Program-made: the position numbers and the translations under genes
Shown: one piece after another, positions 1 to 8,829 of the stretch
How positions within the stretch are numbered: the first letter of the stretch is position 1
Layout of the letters: the number at the start of each line of letters is the position of its first letter
Source of the DNA: Parapedobacter indicus
GTDB lineage: Bacteria > Bacteroidota > Bacteroidia > Sphingobacteriales > Sphingobacteriaceae
Assembly: GCF_900113765.1 (NCBI RefSeq)
Contig: NZ_FOQO01000002.1
Span: 372,001 to 436,000 of the forward strand
Length of the DNA: 64,000 bases
Direction of reading: 5' to 3'
Notes under the pieces: model-generated
Database searches by the model: none
The model's input: the letters and a program-made list of their open reading frames with translations, nothing else
Told to the model about the DNA's origin: nothing

Positions 1-2903
1 AAGGTATTGTTGAACCCGCCGAAAAACCTAGGATGCGGAGTTCCCACGAACGTTTTGTCTCCAACGTCAAACACACCATTTCCGTTCAGATCGGCATAGC
101 GGGGGTCTCCGGGAACGGCGTCAGACCACCGATCAGCCTCTTCTTCTTCTCCCAATTGCCATACACCGATGTACTGATACATATAGAATGCAGCAGCCGA
201 ATTTCCTGCGCGGGTCAGATTGGTCGGCTGATTAGAGAGCGGGATACTTTCACCTGGGATTTCCAGGGGTTGCCCGATCGAATTATTGCCGATATCAATC
301 ACTCGGTTTTTATTAAAGGAGATATTAAATTCTGATGCCCACGAGACCGTTCCTGTAAGCACGTTGCCCCCCAATGCGAGCTCGACACCTGTATTCTTGA
401 CCGATCCCTGATTGATGATCGGATCCTGCCTCACGCCCGATGTAAGTGGTATGGGTGTCGATACCAACAAATCTTCGGACTGCTTATGATAATAGTCCAC
501 CGTTGCATGAAACCTTCCATCAAGCACGGAAACGTCGATACCCGCGTCTAGCTGCTTATTTGCTTCCCATTGCAGGTTGGGGTTTCCTATATTTTGAGGC
601 ACATTACCTACTACGACACTGTTTCCAAAGACGTACGGTGCAGCTCCTGCGCGGGTAATAAATGCAAAATCACCAATATTCTGATTACCGGTCAGGCCAT
701 AGCTTACCCGAAGTTTCAGGTCATTGATAAACGGAGCGTCTTTTAGGAAATCTTCCTGAGAAATGCGCCATGCGACGGAGCCCGACGGGAAAATGCCGTA
801 CCGCCGATCGGCGCCGAATTTGGAAGACCCGTCCCTACGCACGGTCGCAGTAAGCAGGTACTTACCGCCGTAGTCGTAATTGAATCTAACGAATGTCGAA
901 ACTAACCCAGCGCGAACTTCGGAACCAGTCGCATTGAAATTGGTCTGGTTGGACAGTTGGTCTAAGGCATTGTCAATAGTTCCGGTTCCCGTTACGCTGT
1001 TATTTTTGGTCAGAAACTGCTGCGCGGAAAAGCCTAACAAGCCTTTGAAATTGTGCCGACCGGTTTTTTGCTCGTAGTTGAGCGTCAAATCGGATATCCA
1101 ATTAATTTGTTGATTATTAGGCACCGTCACACTTCCTTCGTCCCGGCTAAACAAACCGATTTGATAAACCGGCAAATAAACGTAGTTATCGCCAAGTACA
1201 ATATCTCCGCCGATGTTACCCGAAATAACTAATCCCTTGGCCACATCAATATCTATTTTTGTATTACCGAGAATTCGCGTCACGTTGTCGTTTCGTGTCG
1301 GCAGCAGGACATTAATAAGCGGATTTTCGTTAGCCCCGAAATACGGGGCGGCGGTGGTATTAATTGCGGTCAAGTTACCGGCTTCATCATAAGGTTCGGT
1401 AAACGAATGTTGGTATACCAAGCTACGGAAGCCTTCCGAGCCCCAAGAATCGTTGTTCAGCACGTTTTGCCGTTGGTGACTTCCGGTAAGATTTGTAGAA
1501 AGTCGAAGCCAGTCATTGATCTTAGAATTGAGGTTAACCCTGAGCGACCAAGATTTCAAATTGGAATTAATCAGCGTACCTGTTCTGTCCAAATACGAGG
1601 CAGATCCCGCATATTGAGTTTTTTCCGTACCGCCACTGAATCCTAGATTGTAGTTTTGTCTTGACCCCGTTTGGGTGCCTAGATCCTGCCAATCTGTGTC
1701 GACCTGCCACGCGGGATGCGCAAGATCCTCGTATACGGATATATCCCTACCGGAGTTCTTAAAAGCCTCCACGAACAGTAACCGCTGTTGTTCTGTACTC
1801 ATCACGTCGTACATTCGCGTGATGTTTTCGACACCGATATCTGTATTAAAAACAAACTGGCTCCCACCTGCCTGACCTTTTCTGGTCGTGATGATAATGA
1901 CACCGTTAGCGGCCCTAGATCCGTATATGGCGGTTGCGGAAGCATCTTTCAAGATGTCGATTGAAACGATGTCCTTCGGATTTATTGTCGAGAAATCAGC
2001 ACTGAACAGCGGTACATTATCAACTACAATCAAGGGGTCGTTGCTTCCGGTTACGGAGCCGATACCCCGAATAGAAATGGAGAACTTTCCGCTGAGGTCG
2101 CCACCGCCCTGCCTCACCTGGACACCACTAGCTCTCCCCTGCAGGGCATCCTGAAACGAACTAACCGGCCTGCTTTGTATCACATTTTCAGAGACGGTAG
2201 CAACAGACCCTGTAATATCGGCTTTCCGCTGCGTCCCATAGCCCACTACGACTACTTCATCTAGGTCAGAAAATTCCGGGTGAAGGATAACATCCACCGA
2301 CATTTGGCCTTCACTTATTACAACTTCTTGCACCAAAAAACCTACGTTTCGGAAGGTTAACACTTCACCTGTTTGAGCTAGGATGTAATACCGACCGTCA
2401 CTGTCAGTCGCCGATCCGCGGGACGTTCCTTTTACCAAGACAGACACTCCTTCAAGCGGGTTTCCAAGCGAATCGACTACTTTTCCGCGGATGTCGCGCT
2501 GATTGGTTTCCGGTTTCCGTAACATCGGCTTTTCTTCATCCTTGGTTTCCTTTGTCCTTCGTAAAACGACTACGTTGCCAGTCACATTGAATACATAAGG
2601 TTTATCGCCGAACACTTTCTCCAAGGCATCATGTATCGGGTGATTTTTCACGGAAACAGTAACGGGACCGAAGTCGACGAATTCCTTCTTGTTGTAGAAA
2701 AACGTGTAATTGCTCTGCTTTTCGATTTCTTTCAATACATATTCCAAGGTAACAGCGCGTTCATGTAACGTAATACGTTGTCCAAACACATGAGCGGAAA
2801 GTTGGACATAACCTAGGATGTGCAATGCAACGATGAAATTCACGCGCATCATAATGCGTCGGTTTATACGTGGTAAAAAATAGAATATTCGTTCTAAATA
2901 CAT
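1..2903 (-). CDS. SusC/RagA-family TonB-linked outer membrane receptor with STN domain, partial (C-terminus outside window)
   Basis: An open frame runs on the minus strand from ATG at 2903 to the window edge, so about 967 residues are seen and the end of the barrel is missing. Order: leader, STN domain (QRITLHERAVTLEYVLKEI, ending near VVVLRR), carboxypeptidase-like carrier domain (DIRGKVVDSLGNPLEGVSV), plug with the SusC hallmark DEVVVVGYGTQRKADITGSV, then a barrel. An alternative start is the MMRVNF pair at 2852/2849. SusC proteins import glycans or other ligands across the outer membrane with TonB energy. An STN domain usually means signalling to a FecR anti-sigma factor, and FecR and an ECF sigma factor lie directly upstream on the same strand. 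The partner SusD, if any, is outside the window, so the substrate cannot be named. Confidence 0.93.
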   Translation of the reverse strand, partial: MYLERIFYFLPRINRRIMMRVNFIVALHILGYVQLSAHVFGQRITLHERAVTLEYVLKEIEKQSNYTFFYNKKEFVDFGPVTVSVKNHPIHDALEKVFGDKPYVFNVTGNVVVLRRTKETKDEEKPMLRKPETNQRDIRGKVVDSLGNPLEGVSVLVKGTSRGSATDSDGRYYILAQTGEVLTFRNVGFLVQEVVISEGQMSVDVILHPEFSDLDEVVVVGYGTQRKADITGSVATVSENVIQSRPVSSFQDALQGRASGVQVRQGGGDLSGKFSISIRGIGSVTGSNDPLIVVDNVPLFSADFSTINPKDIVSIDILKDASATAIYGSRAANGVIIITTRKGQAGGSQFVFNTDIGVENITRMYDVMSTEQQRLLFVEAFKNSGRDISVYEDLAHPAWQVDTDWQDLGTQTGSRQNYNLGFSGGTEKTQYAGSASYLDRTGTLINSNLKSWSLRVNLNSKINDWLRLSTNLTGSHQRQNVLNNDSWGSEGFRSLVYQHSFTEPYDEAGNLTAINTTAAPYFGANENPLINVLLPTRNDNVTRILGNTKIDIDVAKGLVISGNIGGDIVLGDNYVYLPVYQIGLFSRDEGSVTVPNNQQINWISDLTLNYEQKTGRHNFKGLLGFSAQQFLTKNNSVTGTGTIDNALDQLSNQTNFNATGSEVRAGLVSTFVRFNYDYGGKYLLTATVRRDGSSKFGADRRYGIFPSGSVAWRISQEDFLKDAPFINDLKLRVSYGLTGNQNIGDFAFITRAGAAPYVFGNSVVVGNVPQNIGNPNLQWEANKQLDAGIDVSVLDGRFHATVDYYHKQSEDLLVSTPIPLTSGVRQDPIINQGSVKNTGVELALGGNVLTGTVSWASEFNISFNKNRVIDIGNNSIGQPLEIPGESIPLSNQPTNLTRAGNSAAAFYMYQYIGVWQLGEEEEADRWSDAVPGDPRYADLNGNGVFDVGDKTFVGTPHPRFFGGFNNT

Positions 2904-2981
2904 ACATTTGTATGGTTTGGGTTTGTCAATCAATTATACTATTCCAAGAATTAATTTGATGTCGGTTTACCCAGACTCATT

Positions 2982-3010
2982 GGCCGGAAGTGTTGCGAGC
3001 ACTGCCGGCC
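2982..3010. terminator. hairpin between fecR-like gene and SusC
   Basis: GGCCGGAAGTG at 2982-2992 and CACTGCCGGCC at 3000-3010 form an 11-bp stem with one mismatch and a 7-base loop. It lies in the 190-bp gap after the FecR-like gene and before the SusC start. No clear T-run follows in the minus direction, so it may be an attenuator or mRNA-processing hairpin rather than a full terminator. Nothing else was seen in this gap. Confidence 0.45.
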
Positions 3011-3092
3011 ATTTTGTGCCGTAAACCTATCCAATAAATTACCTATTACTTCTTTCCATATAATATTCGTTTAAAAAATAAATAACCTGTTA

Positions 3093-4241
3093 TTATTCCC
3101 GTGGTTTCACGATCAAGTGATGTTCATCTTTTAGTTCAAAATTTATCCCTGCGTTTTTCAATACTTCCAAAGCAATCGACAAGCTGACATTTCGAGGTAT
3201 CTTTCCTACGAACAAATCATCCGAGAAACTCCTTTCGTATTGAACTTCTATGTCATACCATCTCTCAAATTGCCTCATCACCTCATGAACATCTGCGTCA
3301 TTAAAATAGAAGAAACCATCTTTCCAAGCAACAAATTCTTCGGCATTCACTTTTTGAACAGCAAAATGGTCCTTCCTTAATATAGCCTGTTCTCCTGGGT
3401 TCAAAATCTGTACGGCCGACGAATTCCGGTTGCCAACAACACGGACCGATCCTCCCAAAAGAGTCGTCTTGATATCATTTTCATCTTTGTATGCGTTCAC
3501 ATTGAATTCGGTCCCAAGCACCTCTATTGTCTGGTCTTCGGTTTTCACCCGAAAAGGTATTATTTTTCCAGTTTCACGATTCTTTTGCCGAGCGATTTCA
3601 AAATAAGCCTCGCCAGCTAGTAGCTCTACTTCCCGCAAATCGCCATCGAATCTTTCTGGGTATTGTAAAGAAGAAGCTGAGTTCAGCCATATTTTGGAGC
3701 CATCGGGCAACATAAGTTGATATTGTCCTCCTTTCGGCGTAGTGAGTTGTAACGTTCCCTCCGACACAGTACCGTCAAACACTGTACTACCATCGGAATA
3801 GGAAATCTCATCTCCTACAATAATGCCCGGTTGATTGGCACTTAAATCGATGACACGCCCATCTGCCAATTTCAGTGTTGCCCGGTTGCCCCCAGGCATC
3901 ACATCTTTCAAGGACAGTTGTTTATCTGCTCGTTTCTCTATGCTACTGTTCCATCGATAGACACCTAGGGAGACCGACAACAACAATATAGCGGCAATGC
4001 CGGCCATCCAATAATATCGCAATTTTATCCGACGAGATTTACTCAAATCCATATGCGTCGTGATCTTCGTTAGGATCCGCTTTCTGAGCTCTTCTTCGTC
4101 AGACGCAAACGATGCAGGTAATTCGAACCGATTATCGGGATGTGCCTCATACCATGCCGCAAATTCCAACTTCTCGGCATCGCTAATAGTGCCATTCAGC
4201 CATTTTGAAGCCAGTTCTTCGTGTCGTTTGTAATTGGTCAT
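3093..4241 (-). CDS. FecR-family anti-sigma factor
   Basis: Inner-membrane anti-sigma regulator that passes a signal from an STN-type TonB receptor to an ECF sigma factor. The N-terminal cytoplasmic part (ASKWLNGTISDAEKLEFAAW) is the short sigma-binding segment. One membrane helix follows (WMAGIAAILLLSVSLGVYRW), then the FecR domain (QLMLPDGSKIWLNSASSLQY, VLGTEFNVNAY) and a C-terminal DUF4974-type domain (FNDADVHEVMRQFERWYDI to HHLIVKPRE). ATG at 4241 (MTNYKRHEEL) is preferred; the frame opens further upstream only at a TTG and an ATG at 4268 that add residues unlike the family. It sits between its sigma factor and the SusC gene, the usual order. Confidence 0.92.
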   Translation of the reverse strand: MTNYKRHEELASKWLNGTISDAEKLEFAAWYEAHPDNRFELPASFASDEEELRKRILTKITTHMDLSKSRRIKLRYYWMAGIAAILLLSVSLGVYRWNSSIEKRADKQLSLKDVMPGGNRATLKLADGRVIDLSANQPGIIVGDEISYSDGSTVFDGTVSEGTLQLTTPKGGQYQLMLPDGSKIWLNSASSLQYPERFDGDLREVELLAGEAYFEIARQKNRETGKIIPFRVKTEDQTIEVLGTEFNVNAYKDENDIKTTLLGGSVRVVGNRNSSAVQILNPGEQAILRKDHFAVQKVNAEEFVAWKDGFFYFNDADVHEVMRQFERWYDIEVQYERSFSDDLFVGKIPRNVSLSIALEVLKNAGINFELKDEHHLIVKPRE

Positions 4242-4349
4242 AACAGGGTATCTATTTATAGGTACCATGGATAGAACCAATCCCTTAGTCGGATAAAAAA
4301 AATAAAGTAGTTTAGGTAAAAAATTCAGACAGGAATTTCCAGCGGATAG

Positions 4350-4925
4350 TTAAAGCAACAGCAGCATAAAACTCGCCAACTTAGAACGGAGTATTTTAAA
4401 TGCTTTTCCCAAATGTGCTTCTACCGTTTTTTCAGAAATCTGTAGGGTTTCTGAAATTTCCTTTTGGGAATAACCGTCCTCTCGACTCATTTTAAATACC
4501 AGCTGACATTTTGTAGGCAACTGCTTTACGTAATGGGCAAGTTCTTCACGCAACTCATCAAAAGCCAGCCATTCCTGTGTGGAATCATCCACTTCGTCTT
4601 TTCGCACCAATGAATCAACATAGCGTTGCTGGTTGTGATACTTATCCAATATTTTGATGACGCGATATTTTACAGATACAGCCAAGTAGTGAGCGAGCTC
4701 GGAGGTGATGGTTAAAGAATGCCGACGGTGCCATAATGCTGTAAATATATCCTGTACAATCTCTTCCGCATCTTCTGGATGAACCGTTCGATTAGCAGCT
4801 ATAATAAAAAGCCGCTTCCAATACCGGTTATACAATTCCTCGAAAGCAAGCGCATCATCGCATCTTAGCAAGGTGAGCAAGTCTTCGTCCGCCTTTTCCG
4901 TATAAAAATGCATAAGCAGGTTCAT
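4350..4925 (-). CDS. ECF-type RNA polymerase sigma factor
   Basis: Sigma-70 factor of the Bacteroidota ECF group that works with FecR. Region 2 is seen in FEELYNRYWKRLFIIAANR and the DAEEIVQDIFTALWHRR helix. Region 4 is the helix-turn-helix near the end (LVFKMSREDGYSQKEISETL, ISEKTVEAHLGKAFKILR). The frame is open from a TTG at 4949, but ATG at 4925 (MNLLMHFY) or at 4913 fits better with the family and with the promoter box at 4966-4973. It is the first gene of a sigma/FecR/SusC unit read from right to left; the FecR gene follows after about 110 bp. Confidence 0.92.
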   Translation of the reverse strand: MNLLMHFYTEKADEDLLTLLRCDDALAFEELYNRYWKRLFIIAANRTVHPEDAEEIVQDIFTALWHRRHSLTITSELAHYLAVSVKYRVIKILDKYHNQQRYVDSLVRKDEVDDSTQEWLAFDELREELAHYVKQLPTKCQLVFKMSREDGYSQKEISETLQISEKTVEAHLGKAFKILRSKLASFMLLLL

Positions 4926-4961
4926 AAAATGGCATATGCCGCTAAGCAAGCTAACATTTGG

Positions 4962-5256
4962 TTACCAAAGATAGCTATTTACAGTCCACTTACGCGCCAC
5001 TTGCCTGGTAAAAAACACACCCTTTTTATTAGAAACCACGATATCCGGCAGTCCATCGCCGTCCACGTCCTCAACAATAACCTGTAAACCAACGTCTGAA
5101 TTGTCATCAACCTGATTACTCTTTCCGAAACAAGCGTATCGCAGCGGACATGTTTCTCAAACAAAACTTCTCCAGATTTCCTAGGCTGGCCAACCAGTGA
5201 ATATTAACCAACAATCCCAACAAGAGCATGAACGTAGTGCAAGCAAGTTCTCTCAT
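4962..5256 (-). pseudogene. remnant of an exported FG-GAP/VCBS repeat protein
   Basis: Two pieces of one gene survive in different frames. From ATG at 5256 the minus strand reads MRELACTTFMLLLGLLVNIH then WLA, a good signal peptide, but this frame stops after 46 codons. In another frame the stretch ending at 4962 reads DDNSDVGLQVIVEDVDGDG followed by LPDIVVSNKKGVFF and a stop, which is the calcium-binding end of an FG-GAP/VCBS repeat as found in Bacteroidota surface and cofactor-sugar enzymes. A third frame has LFEKHVR, which often precedes such repeats. The simplest reading is a large internal deletion plus frameshifts. The exact family of the parent gene is unknown. Confidence 0.5.
4966..4973 (-). 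promoter_or_regulatory. -7 promoter box TATCTTTG for the sigma factor gene
   Basis: The minus strand reads TATCTTTG, an exact match to the Bacteroidota TAnnTTTG -7 element, 40-50 bp before the likely start of the sigma gene. No TTG was found at the usual -33 distance, so it may be weak or need another factor. It overlaps the end of the FG-GAP remnant. Confidence 0.5.
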
Positions 5257-5384
5257 AATTGTCTCTTCGTTTTAAGGTTTTTAAAATTGGCAAGATACGG
5301 TAATCCGATCCGTTGGGTACCAAAGGTAGAGATTCGCAAAAAAAAAGCAACCTGTACTGTGCTGATAGAAAAGATCGGTATGCT

Positions 5385-5392
5385 TATCTTTG
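5385..5392 (+). promoter_or_regulatory. -7 box TATCTTTG close to the RmlD-like start codon
   Basis: TATCTTTG matches TAnnTTTG exactly and ends 7 bases before ATG at 5400. A CTG lies 20 bp upstream where TTG is expected. The short distance implies a very short or absent 5' leader. Confidence 0.5.
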
Positions 5393-5399
5393 CCGATGT

Positions 5400-6305
5400 A
5401 TGAACAAAATCCTCGTTACCGGCAGCAATGGCCTATTAGGTCAAAAGGTTACCAACTTAGCATTGGCGGATAAAACCATTGAATTGATCGCTACGTCGCG
5501 CGGCGAAAACCGGCATCCTATCAAAGATGGGTATCGCTACGTCGACCTGGATATTCTCGACAATCAACAGCTACACGACACCATAACGGAACTCCGGCCC
5601 GATGTACTGATCAATACGGCGGCGATGACCAACGTCGACGCGTGTGAACACGATCCCGAAGGATGCCGGAAGCTAAACGTTGAAGCCGTAGCATCGCTCG
5701 TTGAGCTATGTGAAACATACGGCATCCACCTGGTCCACCTATCCACCGACTTTATTTTCGATGGCAAAGCCGGACCGTATGCCGAAGATGCGGCCCCCAA
5801 TCCGCTGAGCTTATACGGCCAAAGTAAATGGGATGCTGAAAAAATCATTCAGCAATCCACCTGCAAATGGGCGATTCTGCGCACCATCCTCGTCTATGGC
5901 GTTGTAGCCGATATGAGTCGGAGTAACATCGTTCTTTGGGCCAAAGGCGCATTGGAAAAAGGACAACCGCTTAACGTGGTAAATGACCAATGGCGCATGC
6001 CGACGTTGGCAGAAGATCTGGCACAAGCATGCCTGCTGGCCGCCAAGCAAAAAGCCGAAGGGATTTTCCATATTTCAGGGGAAGATTTCTTCGCCATTGA
6101 CGAATTGGTAGCCGCCGTAGCCGACTTTTGGGGATTGGATAAATCGCTTATCCGCGAAGTGAGCTCTTCCACACTCAGCCAGGCAGCGCCACGGCCAGCC
6201 CGCACAGGTTTTATCCTCGACAAAGCACGCTCGGTACTGGGTTATACCCCGCATAGCTTTCGGGAAGGATTGGCGCTGGTAGACCAGCAGCTTCAAACGC
6301 GATAA
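5400..6305 (+). CDS. SDR-family sugar-nucleotide reductase (RmlD / dTDP-4-dehydrorhamnose reductase type)
   Basis: Cytoplasmic NAD(P)-dependent short-chain reductase of the extended type, related to RmlD. The Rossmann motif is at the N-terminus (ILVTGSNGLLGQ), the substrate/cofactor motif INTAAMTNVDACEHDPEGC follows, and the catalytic YxxxK is YGQSK near residue 143. Length 301 residues fits the family. The frame is open back to 5313, but the residues before ATG at 5400 (MNKILVTG) are not family-like and a promoter box lies between. No rhamnose operon (rmlABC) is next to it, so the substrate is not certain; an NDP-sugar or another 4-keto sugar is likely. It stands as a single gene followed by a hairpin. 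Confidence 0.85.
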   Translation: MNKILVTGSNGLLGQKVTNLALADKTIELIATSRGENRHPIKDGYRYVDLDILDNQQLHDTITELRPDVLINTAAMTNVDACEHDPEGCRKLNVEAVASLVELCETYGIHLVHLSTDFIFDGKAGPYAEDAAPNPLSLYGQSKWDAEKIIQQSTCKWAILRTILVYGVVADMSRSNIVLWAKGALEKGQPLNVVNDQWRMPTLAEDLAQACLLAAKQKAEGIFHISGEDFFAIDELVAAVADFWGLDKSLIREVSSSTLSQAAPRPARTGFILDKARSVLGYTPHSFREGLALVDQQLQTR

Positions 6306-6313
6306 TTATCCGG

Positions 6314-6347
6314 CGCGAAGGCGCCCGCTGCGCTTGGCGCCTTTGCG
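6314..6347. terminator. GC-rich hairpin, also a copy of a dispersed GCAAAGGCGCC-type repeat
   Basis: CGCGAAGGCGCC at 6314-6325 and GGCGCCTTTGCG at 6336-6347 form a 12-bp stem with one mismatch and a 10-base loop, followed by AGAAAACCC. It directly follows the RmlD-like gene and may end its transcript. The word resembles intergenic repeats built on GCAAAGGCGC that are common in Bacteroidota; a second degenerate copy is at 26671-26733. Confidence 0.5.
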
Positions 6348-6368
6348 AGAAAACCCAAAAAATAATCC

Positions 6369-6376
6369 CATCTTTG
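6369..6376 (+). promoter_or_regulatory. -7-like box CATCTTTG just before the thioesterase start
   Basis: CATCTTTG differs from TAnnTTTG by one base and ends 4 bases before ATG at 6381. A TTTG at 6342-6345 lies 23 bp upstream of it. This suggests a near-leaderless transcript. Confidence 0.4.
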
Positions 6377-6380
6377 CAGC

Positions 6381-6905
6381 ATGACTCAAAAGTTTGCCCG
6401 CGAATCGTATACCATCATGAATGAGCTCGTGCTCCCTAATGACACCAATACGCTAAACAACCTCATGGGTGGGCGGTTGCTTCACTGGATGGACATCGCC
6501 GCAGCAATATCGGCCCAAAAGCATTGCAATCGGATCGTGGTGACTGCTTCAGTAGATAACGTATCCTTCCGGCATCCCATAAAATTGGGTGACGTCATCA
6601 GCATTGAAGCACAGGTAACACGGGCATTCAATACATCGGTAGAAGTACGGTTGGTAGTATGGGCGCAAAACATACCTTCAGGTACCAAAGTGCGGTCCAA
6701 CGAGGCGTTTTACACCTTTGTCGCCATCGACCAAAATGGCCGGACCATTGCCGTTCCTCAACTGATACCGGAAACCGATGAAGAAAAAAAATTATACAAC
6801 GAAGCCCTCCAACGCCGGGAACTCCGACTCGTATTGGGGGGCAAATTGAAACCAAAAGATGCCAAAGAGCTGCAAAACCTCTTTAAAGAGGTCGTGCGGG
6901 AGTAA
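6381..6905 (+). CDS. hotdog-fold acyl-CoA thioesterase (YciA/BACH type)
   Basis: Hydrolyses acyl-CoA to free acid and CoA in the cytoplasm. The hotdog domain shows the family signature NTLNNLMGGRLLHWMDIAAA at residues 21-40, where N and D (LHWMD) are catalytic-site residues, followed by the strand VVTASVDNVSFRHPIKLGD. Length 174 residues is normal for a single-domain member. The C-terminal tail (ETDEEKKLYNEALQRR) is typical of Bacteroidota homologues. It stands alone between the RmlD-like gene and the GH15 gene and looks like a housekeeping gene, separate from the pigment thioesterase near 61.4 kb. Confidence 0.9.
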   Translation: MTQKFARESYTIMNELVLPNDTNTLNNLMGGRLLHWMDIAAAISAQKHCNRIVVTASVDNVSFRHPIKLGDVISIEAQVTRAFNTSVEVRLVVWAQNIPSGTKVRSNEAFYTFVAIDQNGRTIAVPQLIPETDEEKKLYNEALQRRELRLVLGGKLKPKDAKELQNLFKEVVRE

Positions 6906-6973
6906 CCTTACATAATACTAACTTCAAACTATTTCCACGCCCGTTTGTTGAACAGGCAAAACACCAGATTTAA

Positions 6974-8809
6974 ATGCCGTTCAACTATCAACCCATTGAG
7001 AACTATGCACTCATTGGAGATTTAAACACCGTTGCCCTTGTTGGTCTTAATGGCTCCATTGATTTCATGTGTTTTCCCGATTTCGACTCGCCAAGTATTT
7101 TTGCTGCACTTTTGGACAAAGAAAAAGGCGGCCATTTCTCCATTGCTCCCGTAACCGAAGATATTAAATACAAACAGCTTTATCTCCCAGACACCAACGT
7201 GCTGCTGACACGCTTCCTAGCCCGACATGGCGTTGCGGAGCTGACTGATTTTATGCCTGTCGAAGAGCTTTACGGTGGCAAAGAGCTGGTGCGACGTGTT
7301 ACCTGTATCCAGGGCGAATTTGACATGGCTATGCACTGCTCGCCCAGATTCGACTATGCCCGCGCCACCCACCGGACCGAAACGATCAATGCGCATGAAA
7401 TACGCTTTATCAGCGAAGGGCCTGACGAAACCGTTTTAAGTTTGAAAAGCAATGTCGAGCTGCGGCTAACAGGCCGGGATGCGTCTGCGGAATTTCATCT
7501 TAAAAAAGGGCAAACGGCTGATTTCATATTGGAGCAGGTAAACCGGACGGAGGCATCCAGCAGCAACCTAGAGGATTTCATCACGAAAAGTTTGTTTGAT
7601 ACCATCAATTACTGGAAGGATTGGATAGCAAGATGTACGTATCGGGGCAGGTGGATGGAAACCGTAAACCGGTCTGCACTTTGCCTTAAGCTGATGACCT
7701 CCTTTAAATACGGATCCATCGTGGCAGCGCCCACCTTTGGCCTCCCGGAGGAAATTGGAGGCGTCCGCAACTGGGACTACCGGTATACGTGGATCCGGGA
7801 TGCCTCATTTACCGTCTATGCATTCATCAACCTGGGTTACAAAAAGGAAGCCCGAGACTTTATTGCCTGGGTAGAAAAACAATGCATCGATATATCCAAA
7901 ACCAACGAATACCTCACGTTGATGTATACGCTCGATGGCAGAAAAGAACTTAGCGAAAGCGAACTCACCCACCTGGAGGGATACCGGGGTTCTAAACCCG
8001 TCCGGATTGGAAACGGTGCCTACGAGCAGATCCAGCTGGATATCTACGGTGAGCTGATGGATTCGGTATACTTATACGACAAAAACGTCGAATCCATTTC
8101 CTATCAATTCTGGAAGGACCTGAGCCGGCATGTCGACTGGCTCAGCAAAAATTGGCACATCAGTGACGAGGGAATCTGGGAGGTACGTGGCGGAAAAAAG
8201 AAATTTTTATACTCCCGGATGATGTGTTGGGTGGCATTTGACCGGGCCATCAAAATAGGACTGAAACATTCCTATCCATTGCCGGAGGAATGGTTTGCCG
8301 AGCGCGACCGCATTTTTAACGAAATCCACCAGCAGTTCTGGAACAAAGCGCTGAATACGTTTGTCCAGTTTCTGGGGGCCACAACCGTCGATGCGGCTAC
8401 ACTGCTGATGCCCAAAGTACACTTTATTGGAGCGAAAGACCCCCAGTGGCTCGCCACGCTAAACCGCATTGAGGAGCAGCTTGTGTCTGATTTCCTGGTC
8501 TATCGCTATCGGCCAAATGAAGATTTTGACGGGCTTTCGGGCGCCGAGGGTACATTTTCTATGTGCACCTTCTGGTACGTGGAGTGTCTTTCGCGCGCAG
8601 GAAAACTGCAGAAAGCGAGGCACTATTTTGAAAAGATGCTGGGCTACGCCAATCACGTCGGTCTCTACGCTGAAATGCTGGGTATACAGGGAGACCACCT
8701 GGGCAATTTCCCGCAGGCTTTTACCCACCTTGGCTTGATCAGCGCGGCCCTCAACCTAAATAAACAATTGGACGACCAGCGAAATAAACAAGTAAACGAG
8801 TATATTTAA
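6974..8809 (+). CDS. glycoside hydrolase family 15 protein (glucoamylase/trehalase-like)
   Basis: Cytoplasmic GH15 enzyme of the bacterial trehalase/glucoamylase type that releases glucose by inversion; no signal peptide is seen. The N-terminal beta-sandwich starts with YALIGDLNTVALVGLNGSID, a typical opening for this group. The (alpha/alpha)6 barrel shows GGVRNWDYRYTWIRDASF near residue 263, QLDIYGELMDS near 355, IWEVRG with the likely acid Glu near 400, and EGTFSMCTFWYVE with the likely base Glu near 525. Length 611 residues is normal. Start ATG at 6974 gives the expected MPFNYQPIENY. Trehalose or an alpha-glucan is the probable substrate; sequence alone does not separate them. Its 3' end lies 20 bp from the convergent beta-helix gene. 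Confidence 0.9.
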   Translation: MPFNYQPIENYALIGDLNTVALVGLNGSIDFMCFPDFDSPSIFAALLDKEKGGHFSIAPVTEDIKYKQLYLPDTNVLLTRFLARHGVAELTDFMPVEELYGGKELVRRVTCIQGEFDMAMHCSPRFDYARATHRTETINAHEIRFISEGPDETVLSLKSNVELRLTGRDASAEFHLKKGQTADFILEQVNRTEASSSNLEDFITKSLFDTINYWKDWIARCTYRGRWMETVNRSALCLKLMTSFKYGSIVAAPTFGLPEEIGGVRNWDYRYTWIRDASFTVYAFINLGYKKEARDFIAWVEKQCIDISKTNEYLTLMYTLDGRKELSESELTHLEGYRGSKPVRIGNGAYEQIQLDIYGELMDSVYLYDKNVESISYQFWKDLSRHVDWLSKNWHISDEGIWEVRGGKKKFLYSRMMCWVAFDRAIKIGLKHSYPLPEEWFAERDRIFNEIHQQFWNKALNTFVQFLGATTVDAATLLMPKVHFIGAKDPQWLATLNRIEEQLVSDFLVYRYRPNEDFDGLSGAEGTFSMCTFWYVECLSRAGKLQKARHYFEKMLGYANHVGLYAEMLGIQGDHLGNFPQAFTHLGLISAALNLNKQLDDQRNKQVNEYI

Positions 8810-8829
8810 ACAGATGCGTGACCATCCGC

